In this document: positions 25,305 to 35,900 of the stretch, piece after piece
How the letters are laid out: each line of letters begins with the position of its first letter
Numbering within the stretch: position 1 is the stretch's first letter
From: Hungatella hathewayi WAL-18680
GTDB taxonomy: Bacteria; Bacillota; Clostridia; Lachnospirales; Lachnospiraceae
Assembly (NCBI RefSeq): GCF_000235505.1
Contig: NZ_JH379027.1
Span: 485,513 to 549,512 of the forward strand
DNA: 64,000 nucleotides
Reading direction: 5' to 3'
Made by a program: the position numbers and the translations under genes
The notes under the pieces: model-generated
What the model was told of the DNA's origin: nothing
Database searches by the model: none
Seen by the model: the letters and a program-made list of their open reading frames with translations, nothing else

Positions 25305-25432
25305 AATGGTCAGCTCCTTTCCCATGCATATTTGATACTTCTTATTCTATCAGAAAACGGAGAAAGCAACGTTTACAATTCCCTTAATATATATGAAAGG
25401 AATCCTTTATTGCCCATAACAGGCTTTTTAAG

Positions 25433-25461
25433 TTGCACCTGCTGGTAAAATGTGCTACAAT
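25433..25461 (+). promoter_or_regulatory. Sigma-A-type promoter for thrC
   Basis: TTGCAC (25433-25438), a 17-bp spacer and TACAAT (25456-25461) lie 49 bases ahead of the thrC start. Confidence 0.65.
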
Positions 25462-25510
25462 TTTTTCACTATAAAAATTTGCAGATATCAAATAGAAAGG
25501 AACTCTTATC

Positions 25511-26998
25511 ATGAATTTATCTTACCAAAGTACTCGTGGAGGGGAAGCGGGGGTTACGGCGTCCCAGGCGATTTTGAAGGGGCTGGCAGATGACAGCGGA
25601 CTGTTTATGCCGACGGAGATTCCGAAACTTTCCTTATCCATGGAAGAAGTGTCAAAGATGAGTTACCAGGAGACGGCCTACGAGGTGATGAAGCTGTTTT
25701 TTACCGATTTCACCGAGGAAGAGCTGAAAAGCTGTATCGCCAGAGCGTATGATGAAAAGTTCGATACGGAAGTCATTGCGCCGCTTGTGAAGGCGGACGG
25801 GGCTTATTACCTGGAATTGTTCCATGGAAGTACGATTGCGTTTAAGGATATGGCGCTCTCCATTCTGCCACACCTGATGACGACTTCGGCTAAGAAAAAT
25901 CATGTGGATAAAGAGATTGTGATACTGACGGCCACCTCCGGGGATACGGGGAAGGCGGCTATGGCCGGATTTGCAGACGTGGAGGGAACCCGCATTATCG
26001 TGTTCTATCCCAAGGACGGCGTCAGCCGGGTGCAGGAGCTCCAGATGGTGACCCAGAAGGGGGACAACACCAGCGTGGTGGCCATTCACGGCAACTTTGA
26101 CGACGCCCAGACCGGCGTGAAGAAGATATTTGCAGACAGGGACTTTGGGGAAATGCTGGCCGGACAGGGATTCCAGTTATCCTCCGCCAACTCCATCAAT
26201 ATCGGACGTCTGGTGCCTCAGGTGGCTTACTATGTGTATGCCTACGGAAAACTGCTGGAGGGCGGCGAGATTGCGGACGGCGAGATGATCAACGTGGCGG
26301 TTCCCACGGGAAATTTCGGCAATATTCTGGCGGCTTATTTTGCAAAACAGATGGGTGTGCCTATCGGAAAACTGATTTGCGCCTCCAATGACAATAAAGT
26401 GCTTTATGATTTCTTCACCACCGGAACATACGACAGGAACCGGGATTTTATCCTGACCAATTCTCCGTCTATGGATATTCTGATTTCCAGCAACCTGGAG
26501 AGACTGATTTACTTGAGTACCGGCTGTGACGCGAAGAAGACGGCGGGGCTGATGGCGGATTTAGCGCAGAAGGGCAGCTATGAGGTGACGGCTGACATGA
26601 AAGAGCGGATGGCTGACTTCGTGGGCGGTTTCGCAACCCAGGAGGAGGATGCCGCGGCGATTCGGAATCTGTACGAGGAGACCGGATATGTGCTGGATAC
26701 CCATACGGGTGTGGCCTGTGCCGTTTACAAATCATACCAGGCGGCCACCGGCGATAAGACCAAGACGGTTATCGCTTCCACCGCCAGTCCATACAAGTTC
26801 TCCAGAAGCGTTCTGGAGGCCATCACCGGACAGAAGGACAGCCGGGATGAATTCGAGGTGGTAGACGAGCTTTGCCGTGTCTCCGGCGTGGCGGTTCCGA
26901 AGGCTGTGGAGGAGATTCGCGGCGCCCAGGTGCGCCATAGCCTGGAGTGTGAGGTCGATGACATGAAGGACACCATCGGCCGGATTCTGGGTGTATAG
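25511..26998 (+). CDS. thrC: Threonine synthase
   Basis: This 495-residue PLP enzyme converts O-phospho-L-homoserine to threonine, the last step of the pathway. The N-terminal YQSTRGG, the PLP lysine in FHGSTIAFKDMAL (Lys112), the phosphate-binding TATSGDTGKAAM and VPTGNFGNILAAY identify the long (class I, yeast/E. coli-like) form. AAAGGAAC precedes the ATG. It has its own promoter; the next gene, fba, has another, and no other threonine-pathway genes are nearby. Confidence 0.95.
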   Translation: MNLSYQSTRGGEAGVTASQAILKGLADDSGLFMPTEIPKLSLSMEEVSKMSYQETAYEVMKLFFTDFTEEELKSCIARAYDEKFDTEVIAPLVKADGAYYLELFHGSTIAFKDMALSILPHLMTTSAKKNHVDKEIVILTATSGDTGKAAMAGFADVEGTRIIVFYPKDGVSRVQELQMVTQKGDNTSVVAIHGNFDDAQTGVKKIFADRDFGEMLAGQGFQLSSANSINIGRLVPQVAYYVYAYGKLLEGGEIADGEMINVAVPTGNFGNILAAYFAKQMGVPIGKLICASNDNKVLYDFFTTGTYDRNRDFILTNSPSMDILISSNLERLIYLSTGCDAKKTAGLMADLAQKGSYEVTADMKERMADFVGGFATQEEDAAAIRNLYEETGYVLDTHTGVACAVYKSYQAATGDKTKTVIASTASPYKFSRSVLEAITGQKDSRDEFEVVDELCRVSGVAVPKAVEEIRGAQVRHSLECEVDDMKDTIGRILGV

Positions 26999-27026
26999 CT
27001 GTGTTAAAAATGTCACAAAGTTGCTC

Positions 27027-27055
27027 TTTTCAAATATCTGAAAATAGTATATAAT
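27027..27055 (+). promoter_or_regulatory. Promoter for fba
   Basis: A perfect -10 TATAAT (27050-27055) with a weak -35 TTTTCA (27027-27032) and a 17-bp spacer lies 65 bases ahead of fba. Confidence 0.55.
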
Positions 27056-27120
27056 ACTTAGAGGACATGAGTAAGAAGAACCTGATGAAAAATCATTTAA
27101 AGAAGATGGAGGTTTGTACA

Positions 27121-27984
27121 ATGTTAGTTTCAGCAAAAGAAATGTTAGACAAAGCAAGAGATGGACATTACGCCGTTGGCCAGTTCAACATCAACAATCT
27201 GGAGTGGACCAAGGCCGTATTAACAACTGCTCAGGAGTTAAACTCCCCGGTTATCTTAGGTGTATCCGAGGGTGCAGGTAAATACATGACAGGTTACAAG
27301 ACCGTAGTAGGCATGGTTAACGGAATGATGGAGGAATTAAACATCACGGTTCCGGTGGCTCTTCACTTAGACCACGGCAGCTACGACGGATGTATCAAAT
27401 GTATCGAGGCTGGTTTCTCCTCCGTTATGTTTGACGGCTCCCATTACCCAATCGCGGAGAACATTGAGAAGACCACGGCTCTTGTAAAGATTTGCAAGGA
27501 GAAGGGACTTTCCATTGAGGCGGAGGTTGGTTCCATCGGCGGCGAGGAAGACGGCGTTGTAGGCGCTGGCGAGTGCGCGGACCCGGATGAGTGCAAGGCT
27601 ATCGCTGATTTGGGAATTGATTTCCTGGCAGCAGGTATCGGCAACATTCACGGCAAATATCCGGCGAACTGGAAGGGCTTGAGTTTCGAGACCCTGGAAG
27701 CCGTAAAAGAGAAGGTTGGCGATATGCCACTGGTACTTCACGGCGGCACCGGCATCCCGGCAGATATGATTCAGAAAGCAATCAGCCTGGGCGTTGCCAA
27801 GATTAATGTAAACACCGAGTGTCAGTTATCTTTCGCAGATGCTACCCGCAAGTACATCGAGGCGGGCAAGGACTTGGAGGGCAAGGGATTTGACCCACGT
27901 AAGCTCCTCGCTCCTGGTACGGAAGCAATCAAAGCAACTGTAAAAGAGAAGATGGAATTATTCGGTTCCGTAGGTAAAGCGTAA
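27121..27984 (+). CDS. fba: Class II fructose-bisphosphate aldolase
   Basis: This 287-residue zinc enzyme splits fructose 1,6-bisphosphate into dihydroxyacetone phosphate and glyceraldehyde 3-phosphate in glycolysis and gluconeogenesis. Class II hallmarks are visible: VALHLDHGSYDGCIKCIEAG (catalytic Asp and zinc His), IEAEVGSIGGEEDGV, GNIHGKYP and LHGGTGIP (zinc histidines), and KINVNTECQ. Codon usage is strongly biased to one set, as expected for a highly expressed gene. ATGGAGG precedes the ATG; an upstream in-frame ATG at 27067 is rejected. A terminator follows. Confidence 0.95.
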   Translation: MLVSAKEMLDKARDGHYAVGQFNINNLEWTKAVLTTAQELNSPVILGVSEGAGKYMTGYKTVVGMVNGMMEELNITVPVALHLDHGSYDGCIKCIEAGFSSVMFDGSHYPIAENIEKTTALVKICKEKGLSIEAEVGSIGGEEDGVVGAGECADPDECKAIADLGIDFLAAGIGNIHGKYPANWKGLSFETLEAVKEKVGDMPLVLHGGTGIPADMIQKAISLGVAKINVNTECQLSFADATRKYIEAGKDLEGKGFDPRKLLAPGTEAIKATVKEKMELFGSVGKA

Positions 27985-28054
27985 GAAAAATCAGGATTCT
28001 GAAAAAAATGCTTGCATTTTCAGATAAAATGGTTTATTTTATTTAAAGAACGAT

Positions 28055-28088
28055 GGCGTTCTCCTATAACCTGGAGGACGCCTTTTCT
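28055..28088 (+). terminator. Intrinsic terminator of fba
   Basis: A 10-bp stem GGCGTTCTCC/GGAGGACGCC (28055-28064 with 28073-28082, one G-U) is followed by TTTTCT. Confidence 0.85.
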
Positions 28089-28164
28089 ATTACGGAACGA
28101 AACTGTTCAGACAGGCCGCCCGGGCTGGTCGCGAAAATGTTAAGTGAGAGGATGAGGAGAAATT

Positions 28165-30282
28165 ATGAGCGAAGTAGTCAATGTTGCTGAATTGTTTGGC
28201 AAAAACGTGTTCAATGAAACGGTCATGAAAGAACGGCTGCCAAAAAGCGTATTCAAGAAACTGAAAAAGACCATCGAAGATGGCGCGGAGCTTGACCCTT
28301 CAATCGCGGATGTTGTGGCGCATGCCATGAAGGACTGGGCGATTGAGAGAGGCGCAACACATTACACACACTGGTTTCAGCCGTTGACAGGCGTGACCGC
28401 GGAAAAGCATGATTCCTTCATCTCCGCACCGGATGCTGAAGGCAAGATTATCATGGAATTCTCCGGCAAAGAGCTGATTAAGGGCGAACCGGATGCCTCC
28501 TCGTTCCCGTCAGGCGGACTGAGGGCTACCTTTGAGGCGAGAGGATATACCGCATGGGACTGTACGTCACCGGCATTTTTGAGGGAGGACGCCATCGGCG
28601 TGACACTTTGCATTCCGACCGCATTCTGCTCCTACAAAGGGGAGGCCCTGGATCAGAAGACACCGCTTCTGCGCTCCATGCAGGCCATTGATAAAGAGGC
28701 GTTGAGAATTTTGCGGTTATTTGGAAATACCAGGGCGAAACGGGTGGTTCCGTCCGTAGGTCCGGAGCAGGAGTATTTCCTGGTGGACCGTGCCAAATAT
28801 TTACAGAGAAAAGATTTAATCTATGCGGGAAGAACCCTGTTTGGGGCAATGCCGCCTAAGGGGCAGGAACTGGAGGACCACTACTTCGGCGCCATCCGCG
28901 AGAGAATCGGTTCTTACATGAATGAGATTAACCAGGAGCTGTGGAAGCTGGGCGTGAGCGCCAAGACACAGCACAATGAGGTGGCTCCGGCCCAGCATGA
29001 GCTGGCGCCGATTTATGACCAGGCCAACCTGGCGGTGGACCACAACCAGATGGTGATGGAGACCATGAAGAAGGTGGCGGGGCGCCACGGACTGACCTGT
29101 CTGCTCCATGAGAAACCATTTGCCGGGGTAAATGGCTCCGGTAAGCATAACAACTGGTCCATCGTGTCGGACGACGGCATTAACATGCTGAATCCTGGGG
29201 ATACGCCTCATGAGAATATCCAGTTTCTGCTGGTGCTTGGCTGTATTCTGAAGGCCGTGGACATTCATGCGGATTTGCTCCGCGAGTCCGCTGCCGATGT
29301 GGGAAATGACCACCGGCTGGGTGCAAACGAGGCTCCGCCGGCCATTATCTCCATCTTTGTGGGCGAGCAGCTGGAGGATGTGATTGACCAGCTGTGCAGT
29401 ACCGGCGAGGCGACTCATTCCAAGAAGGGCGGCAAGCTGATGACCGGTGTTGCCACACTTCCGGATTTAGATAAGGATGCGACGGATAGAAACAGAACCT
29501 CACCGTTTGCATTTACCGGCAATAAATTTGAGTTCCGTATGGTTGGTTCCTCCGATTCCGTGGCGGCTCCCAACGTGGTGCTGAACACCATCGTGGCCGA
29601 GGCGTTTAAGGAGGCGGCGGATGAGCTGGAGAAAGCGGCAGATTTCGACACGGCTGTCCATGACATGATTAAGAAGCTGCTGGCGGACCACAGACGGATT
29701 ATCTTCAACGGCAATGGCTATTCCGACGCGTGGGTGGAGGAAGCCGAGAAGAGAGGACTGCCCAATATCAAGTCCATGGTGGATGCCATTCCGGCGTTGA
29801 AGACGGAGAAGGCCGTGAAGCTGTTTGAGACCTTCCACGTGTTCACCAGAGCGGAACTGGAATCCAGAGCGGAGATTGAGTTTGAGGCATACTCCAAGGC
29901 CATCAACATCGAGGCGAGAACTATGATTGATATGGCCAGCAAACAGATTATCCCGGCGGTTATCAAGTATACCACCGAGCTGGCGAAGTCCATCAATGCG
30001 GTCGCGTCCGCCTGTCCGGATGCGGACACCAGCGTACAGGCAGAGCTGCTGGTTGAAACCTCGGCGTTGCTCTCCGATATGAAGGTGGCTCTGGCGGCCC
30101 TTACCGACCTGACTGAGAAGTGCGGTGCGATAGAGGGCGCGGAAGAGCAGGCCCGCGCATACCGCGACGAGATTGTCCCAGCCATGACGGCTCTCCGGGA
30201 GCCGGCGGATAAGCTGGAGATGATAGTGGATAAGGAACTGTGGCCGATGCCTTCTTATGGGGATTTGATTTTTGAGGTATAA
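28165..30282 (+). CDS. glnN: Glutamine synthetase type III
   Basis: This 705-residue enzyme makes glutamine from glutamate, ammonia and ATP. It belongs to the long GSIII class (about 700-730 residues), common in Bacteroides and Clostridia. Conserved blocks include the N-terminal [68 protein letters not shown] and [14 protein letters not shown]. The C-terminal 130 residues form the helical extension specific to GSIII. GAGGAG precedes the ATG. The next gene encodes a glutamate-synthase-like enzyme, so the two plausibly form a GS/GOGAT ammonia-assimilation pair, though a terminator separates them. Confidence 0.95.
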   Translation: MSEVVNVAELFGKNVFNETVMKERLPKSVFKKLKKTIEDGAELDPSIADVVAHAMKDWAIERGATHYTHWFQPLTGVTAEKHDSFISAPDAEGKIIMEFSGKELIKGEPDASSFPSGGLRATFEARGYTAWDCTSPAFLREDAIGVTLCIPTAFCSYKGEALDQKTPLLRSMQAIDKEALRILRLFGNTRAKRVVPSVGPEQEYFLVDRAKYLQRKDLIYAGRTLFGAMPPKGQELEDHYFGAIRERIGSYMNEINQELWKLGVSAKTQHNEVAPAQHELAPIYDQANLAVDHNQMVMETMKKVAGRHGLTCLLHEKPFAGVNGSGKHNNWSIVSDDGINMLNPGDTPHENIQFLLVLGCILKAVDIHADLLRESAADVGNDHRLGANEAPPAIISIFVGEQLEDVIDQLCSTGEATHSKKGGKLMTGVATLPDLDKDATDRNRTSPFAFTGNKFEFRMVGSSDSVAAPNVVLNTIVAEAFKEAADELEKAADFDTAVHDMIKKLLADHRRIIFNGNGYSDAWVEEAEKRGLPNIKSMVDAIPALKTEKAVKLFETFHVFTRAELESRAEIEFEAYSKAINIEARTMIDMASKQIIPAVIKYTTELAKSINAVASACPDADTSVQAELLVETSALLSDMKVALAALTDLTEKCGAIEGAEEQARAYRDEIVPAMTALREPADKLEMIVDKELWPMPSYGDLIFEV

Positions 30283-30303
30283 GATAGAAATGATATAAAT
30301 GAG

Positions 30304-30356
30304 AGAACCTTCTTCGAGGGGTGGCGGATGCTGCGCTTGGGGGGAGGTTCTTTTTA
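30304..30356 (+). terminator. Intrinsic terminator of glnN
   Basis: The stem AGAACCT/AGGTTCT (30304-30310 with 30345-30351), extended inward by wobble pairs, is followed by T5. Confidence 0.7.
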
Positions 30357-30437
30357 TTCCTGTTTTTATTGGTTACCGGTTGTGATATAATAGGATTAGT
30401 ATTGATAACCGTGAACCATAAAGAAGGAGAAGACAAT

Positions 30438-31832
30438 ATGGGAAAGTTCAGATGTAGTGTGTGCGGGTTTATCTATGATGAGGAGAAGGAGGGGAAACCT
30501 TTTGCCGAGCTGGATGTCTGCCCGGTGTGCCGGCAGCCGGCGACGGCATTTGAGGCTTTGGAGGAAGAGGTGTCCGCCCAGGTGCTTCCGGCGGCGGAGC
30601 ATGGGAATTCCCTGGAGTACGAGGCGGCTTACGCGAGAGTGGATGACAGCTGCCGCTATATGAAGGAGATTCATGAGATGGCGGTGTCCGGCAGGACGAT
30701 TATCGAGGCCATGGGAACCCGGATGCCAATGCCGAACTGGGATGACATCCTGATTCTGGGGGCGCAGCTGAACCCGCCGCCACTGATGGAGCATGACGAG
30801 GTGGACACGACCACAATCATCGGAACACATGCGAAGAAGCCTATGGTACTGAAGAATCCGGTCTATGTGTCCCATATGTCCTTCGGAGCGCTGTCACGGG
30901 AAACGAAGATTGCACTGGCAAAAGGCAGCGCCATGGCGGGCTCGGCTATGTGCAGTGGGGAAGGCGGGATTCTGCCGGAGGAGATGGCTGCGGCGGACAA
31001 ATACATATTTGAGTATGTGCCAAACAAATACAGCGTGACGCCGGAGAATCTGCAAAATGCGGACGCCATAGAGATCAAGATTGGTCAGGGGACGAAGCCC
31101 GGCATGGGCGGTCATCTACCCGCGGGAAAGGTGACGCCGGAAATCAGCCAAATACGAAACAAACCCATGGGACATGACATTATCAGCCCATCTAAATTCG
31201 AGGATATCAGGACGAAGGATGATTTGAAGGATTTGGTATCCCAGCTGCGTCTGGCGTCGGACGGTCGTCCTATCGGGATCAAGATTGCGGCCGGAAGGAT
31301 TGAGAAGGATTTGGAGTTCTGCGTCTATGCGGAGCCGGACTTCATCACCATTGACGGCCGTGGCGGCGCCACCGGGGCGAGTCCGAGGCTGGTCCGGGAT
31401 GCCACAAGCGTGCCGACAGTCTATGCCCTGCACCGTGCCAGGAAATATCTGGATGAGGTGGGAGCGGATATCCAGCTGGTCATCACCGGCGGACTCCGGG
31501 TTTCCTCTGATTTTGCCAAGGCGATTGCCATGGGAGCGGACGCGGTGGCGATTGCTTCCGCGGCATTGATGGCGGCGGCCTGCCAGCAGTACCGTATCTG
31601 CGGCACCGGCATGTGCCCGGTCGGTGTAGCGACCCAGGATCCGGAACTGCGCAGACGTCTGAACGGGGACGCGGCCGCTATGAGAGTGGCGAATTTCCTC
31701 AGCTGCTCTCTAGAGGAGTTGAAAACATTTGCAAGGATTACGGGACATGAGAGACTGCATGACATGAATGTGGATGATTTGTGTACGATTAACCGGGAGA
31801 TATCGGAGTATACCAGCATCCGTCATGCGTAA
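30438..31832 (+). CDS. Rubredoxin-glutamate synthase (FMN domain) fusion
   Basis: This 464-residue protein starts with a compact rubredoxin-like domain (Cys6, Cys9, Cys28, Cys31) joined to the FMN-binding synthase domain of glutamate synthase (about residues 100-440). Visible blocks are VYVSHMSFGALSRETK, GQGTKPGMGGHLPAGKV, TIDGRGGATGASP, ADAVAIASAALMAA and an iron-sulfur motif CQQYRICGTGMCPVG. Archaeal-type GltB-like proteins have this synthase core without the amidotransferase domain. The rubredoxin would feed electrons directly. The start at 30438 has AAGGAG upstream. It follows glnN and probably shares a transcript with the hydrolase 47 bases downstream. True glutamate synthase activity is inferred, not proven. 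Confidence 0.85.
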   Translation: MGKFRCSVCGFIYDEEKEGKPFAELDVCPVCRQPATAFEALEEEVSAQVLPAAEHGNSLEYEAAYARVDDSCRYMKEIHEMAVSGRTIIEAMGTRMPMPNWDDILILGAQLNPPPLMEHDEVDTTTIIGTHAKKPMVLKNPVYVSHMSFGALSRETKIALAKGSAMAGSAMCSGEGGILPEEMAAADKYIFEYVPNKYSVTPENLQNADAIEIKIGQGTKPGMGGHLPAGKVTPEISQIRNKPMGHDIISPSKFEDIRTKDDLKDLVSQLRLASDGRPIGIKIAAGRIEKDLEFCVYAEPDFITIDGRGGATGASPRLVRDATSVPTVYALHRARKYLDEVGADIQLVITGGLRVSSDFAKAIAMGADAVAIASAALMAAACQQYRICGTGMCPVGVATQDPELRRRLNGDAAAMRVANFLSCSLEELKTFARITGHERLHDMNVDDLCTINREISEYTSIRHA

Positions 31833-31879
31833 TGGGGAAGGTTTTTATAAAATGATGATAGAAAAGGAGGGTGTTACAG

Positions 31880-32686
31880 ATGGGAGAAATGATTTCGTCA
31901 TTCGACAACACGCAGTTGTACCTGAACAGAGAGGTGGAGAAGGGATGCAGGGCCGTGGCCGTGATTGTGCATGGGCTTTGCGAGCACCAGGGGCGGTATG
32001 ATTATTTTGCGGAGTTGTTCCACAAGGCGGGGATTGGGACTTACCGCTTTGACCACCGGGGACATGGGCGCTCGGAGGGAGAGCGGACGTACTACGGGGA
32101 TTTTAACGAGCTGCTGGATGACACCAACGTTGTGGTGGATATGGCGATTGCTGAGAACCCGGATGTGCCGGTATTTCTGATTGGACACAGCATGGGCGGT
32201 TTTACGGTGGCATTGTATGGAGCAAAATACTCGGATAAGAAGCTGCGGGGAATCATTACCAGCGGGGCCCTGACCGTGGATAACGGAAAGTTAATCACCA
32301 GTGTTCCCAAGAATCTGGATGTCCATACCCAGCTGCCAAACGAGCTGGGAGCCGGTGTCTGCTCCGTGACGGAAGTAGTGGACTGGTATGGCAGGGACCC
32401 GTACAATACCAAGACATTTACTACCGGTTTGTGCTACGCGCTGTGCGATGGTATCGACTGGTTTGCGGAGAAGAGAAAAGAGTTCCGGTATCCGGTGCTG
32501 ATGCTGCACGGAGAGAAGGACGGTCTGGTCAATGTGCAGGATACTTATGATTTCTTCAAGGCCGCGGCTTCCACCGATAAGCAGATGAAGATTTATGGCG
32601 GTTTGTTCCATGAGATTTTCAATGAGTATTGTAAGGATGAGGTGATTGGGGACGCGATTCGATGGGTGGAGAATCGTATCGGATAA
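31880..32686 (+). CDS. Alpha/beta hydrolase, monoacylglycerol-lipase-like
   Basis: This 268-residue serine hydrolase has the fold's key parts: oxyanion HGLCEHQGRY, DHRGHGRSEG, nucleophile elbow GHSMGG (Ser near residue 104), acid LHGEKDGLVN and catalytic His in YGGLFHEIFNE. The pattern is that of the Serine aminopeptidase S33/hydrolase-4 group that includes monoglyceride lipases and lysophospholipases. There is no signal peptide, so it is cytoplasmic. AAAGGAGG 9 bases before the ATG fixes the start; a GTG three codons earlier is rejected. A strong terminator follows. Confidence 0.85.
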   Translation: MGEMISSFDNTQLYLNREVEKGCRAVAVIVHGLCEHQGRYDYFAELFHKAGIGTYRFDHRGHGRSEGERTYYGDFNELLDDTNVVVDMAIAENPDVPVFLIGHSMGGFTVALYGAKYSDKKLRGIITSGALTVDNGKLITSVPKNLDVHTQLPNELGAGVCSVTEVVDWYGRDPYNTKTFTTGLCYALCDGIDWFAEKRKEFRYPVLMLHGEKDGLVNVQDTYDFFKAAASTDKQMKIYGGLFHEIFNEYCKDEVIGDAIRWVENRIG

Positions 32687-32709
32687 TATAAGAATAGGTA
32701 TGAATGGGA

Positions 32710-32754
32710 AGAGAACTTCTATTATGTGGTATGTAATAGAAGTTCTCTTTTTTT
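32710..32754 (+). terminator. Intrinsic terminator
   Basis: A perfect 15-bp stem AGAGAACTTCTATTA/TAATAGAAGTTCTCT (32710-32724 with 32734-32748) is followed by a run of T. It separates the hydrolase from the surface-protein cluster. Confidence 0.9.
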
Positions 32755-32780
32755 GTGTAAATGACGGTGGCGGAGGTTGG

Positions 32781-32819
32781 GTGTTAATTAGGTGTAACGG
32801 GGTGTTGATTAGGTGCAGG
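32781..32819. promoter_or_regulatory. Direct-repeat regulator site upstream of the SLH cluster
   Basis: Two copies of an 18-bp motif, GTGTTAATTAGGTGTAAC (32781-32798) and GTGTTGATTAGGTGCAGG (32802-32819), recur with a 21-bp period, which is two helical turns. They end just before a weak -35 position. The same motif with the same period stands at 51261-51296. Two-turn direct repeats are typical of LytTR-type response regulators (AgrA/VirR class); that assignment is inference. Confidence 0.6.
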
Positions 32820-32821
32820 CT

Positions 32822-32850
32822 CATTTTTTGCGTTGTAATTATGGTATTAT
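32822..32850 (+). promoter_or_regulatory. Probable activator-dependent promoter of the SLH cluster
   Basis: The -10 element TATTAT (32845-32850) has only a poor -35 (CATTTT, 32822-32827) at 17-bp spacing. The direct repeats lie immediately upstream, as expected for a promoter that needs an activator. Confidence 0.45.
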
Positions 32851-32908
32851 CTGATTAGAAATGGATGATAAATCTACTTTTATGACGAATGAGAGGAGTG
32901 GAGTAAGG

Positions 32909-35900
32909 ATGATTGAATGGGTGGTTGAAAAAGCAGTTGGAGTGGGGAAGTTGTGCCGAAGAATTTTTGGAACCCGGTGTAGGAGGCTGGCGGCAGGGGG
33001 ATTGACTGTCTGTATGATGGTGAGTCTGCTGCCGGCATCTGGCCTGGCGGCTGTGATGCCAGATATACAGGGGGGGGGTATTAATGGGAATGACATGAGA
33101 GGGGCCGGTGGTGTCATCAATTTAGATACACTGGAGATGACGGACGACATCGTTATGGTGGCGGATGGACAGTATACGGTCGCAACGGCTAAAGGGCTGG
33201 AAAATCTGGCGGAGCTTGTGAATAGAGACGGTAGCGGCGATGCGGAGAATTATACAGTTGAAATGCTTGGCAGTATTGACCTGCAAAATAAGGAATGGAC
33301 GCCAATTGGAAATTCTAACAGACACTTGTTTCAGGGGACCTTTGACGGACAGGGGCATACAGTAAAGAATCTCAAAATTACTAACGGGAGCCAATACATA
33401 GGCTTGTTTGGAAATGTGAAGGGAGGCATCATCCAAAACCTGAAGGTAGAGGGAGAGGTTACTGGCAGGATTTGGGCAGGTGGCATTGCAGGACAAATAA
33501 CATCAGGGACAGTGGAGAACTGCGTTAGTGAGGTTGTTGTACAGATAACTGAAAAAAGGGCCGGTGGAATTGTAGGCGAGGCTTCTGCTGCTGATGGTCC
33601 GATGGTTATCAGGAACTGTTATAGCACCGGTGATGTTTCATCCAGCAACTCTATTTCGGCCTATGACAGTATAGGCGGAATTGTAGGCACGGGTAGTAAC
33701 GTGTCAATTGAGTATTGTTACAGTATAGGTGAAATAAGCGGTCCCAGCTTGGTTGGCGGTATCGGTGGAAGTGGCAGTAGTGCCATATCCCATTGCGTGG
33801 CGCTGGGGTTGAGCGTAAGTGTTTTCGCTAATGATTTTGGAATCGGTGGGCAGATTGGACGTGTAGGCGGAAGCACGCGTACTACCTATGCGGGAAATTT
33901 CGGCAGGGATGATATGAAAATGATTTCAACAGCAGAATGGCCCATCGATTCAGCCATTGGCAGTGACAAAAAGGATGGTGCGGATGCCGTAATAGGCACG
34001 GATGACTTCGGAACGGTATTCGCAGGATGGAACCATGATATTTGGGACTTTCGTGACGATACAAAATTGGAAATTGGCTGTGTGCTGCCAAAATTGAAAA
34101 GTATTCCATCAAACGCCCAGAACCCCATACTTCCAGGTGAGATTCAGCCGGTGATTACCACAGTCAGTCTTCCGTCCGGGGTTGTAGGGACGCCTTATAA
34201 CGGGGCGCTGACGGTTGCCAACAGTCTACCGGTTACCTGGAGTGTGGAGAGCGGCAGTCTCCCGGAGGGGTTGACACTTGGCAGTGACGGATCCATCACG
34301 GGTACTCCGTCGGCAGCAGGAGTTTCGACATTTACGGCAAAGGCTGCTGGGCCTGTGAAGGAAGCCAGCCGGCAGTTTTCTATCACAATTAATGAAGAAG
34401 GGGCCGATGACGCGGAGCGCATTGCAAAGGCAAAAGTGGCGGCTGACCGCGCGGTGAAGGGGACTAAATATGTCTGTGATGCAGATGAAGATACCATATT
34501 GGCTGTGGCCCAGGCGGCAATAGAGGACGAAGATATCACGGTGGAGTGGGATGGAAGTCCGAATTATTCGGCGCCTGATGTTGGAGAAAAAGGGGCTGTA
34601 AGCGGAACAATCAAGCTGACATTGAACAGCACAACCGATACGTTCGCAGTTTCCATAGAACTTCCGGAGCTTTTGTCCGGGCGGCATATCGGATTGTCCG
34701 ATACCATACTGATTTTGAAACCGGGAGAAACCGCACAACTGGAGGCGGAGATTGAGGAGGATACCTCCACTTCCGCTACGCTGGAGCTTCCGCCTGCCAA
34801 TGATGGATTGGTACCACCTGAAGCTGACAGCTTGGAAGGGAAAGAAAATGATGGACTGGATAAGGGCCAGCAGAATGCAGAAGGCATCCAGCCGAATGAT
34901 AGCCAGCAGAATGTAGAAGACGTCCAGCCGGATGATACCCAGCAGAATCCAGGGGAAGTCCAGCTGGGGGATACCCAGCAGAATCCAGGGGATATCCAGC
35001 CAGATGATAGTCAGCAGAACACAGGAAATATCCAACCAGATGATACCCAACAGAACGCAGGAGGCACCCAGCCTGATATTCCGATTGCCAGCCCTGCTGA
35101 GGCATCATTGAGTAGCTTTTCTATCGGAGACATTGCTTTCATGAATTTACCGGAAATACCGGAAATCTCCTTCACCTGGTCCAGTGATGACCACAGTGTG
35201 GCAACAGTATCGAAGGAAGGACTGGTGAAAGCAGCTGGCCCCGGTACATGTATCATTACGGCCCGTGGAGATGGCTTGAGTGCAGAATGTATGGTGATAG
35301 TGAGTCAGCCGGAACGCTATTCTGTAACAGTTGAAAATGGCACAGGCGGCGGACGTTTTGCAGCGGGGGCCACAGTCCACATTACAGCCAGCCCAGCGCC
35401 AGCTGGCCAGAAATTCAACCGATGGAGCAGCGATGACAATGAGGTAGTATTTGCCGATGCAGCCTCCGCCGAAACCAGCTTCCAGATGCCGGGCCATACG
35501 GTTACCGTGACTGCTTCCTACCAGAATATCTCCAATGAGAACCAGTCAGGCAGCAACTCGGATAATGACTCCAACGACAGTTCCACGGCGCAAACGCCAA
35601 CGACAGAGCAGAAATCCCCGCCTGTCACAGCGGAAGCCACTGTGCAGGGAACCGTTGACAATTCAGGCAATGTTTCCGTTATCCTGCCACTGGATGTGCT
35701 GGACGCAGCCATACAAACAGCCCGGGATACCGCAAGGAAAAATGGCACGGCAGGAAACGGAATTGCAGTGAATATCCATATAACTTCCGGTGGTGAAAAT
35801 GTCAGCGGTATCACGGTAAATCTTCCCATAACATTACAGGAAAAGGTCATCAACGAAAATGTCCAGAACCTGACGCTTGTGGTGGACCGGCCGGATATCT

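Noticed and set aside
27985-28164. Glutamine riboswitch upstream of glnN
   Set aside because: The only clear structure is the fba terminator; the remaining bases do not show the conserved glutamine-aptamer core.
32291-32824. Minus-strand ORF over the hydrolase end and the direct repeats
   Set aside because: It is a shadow frame. Its repeated Leu-His-Leu-Ile-Asn reflects the 21-bp repeats, not a protein.
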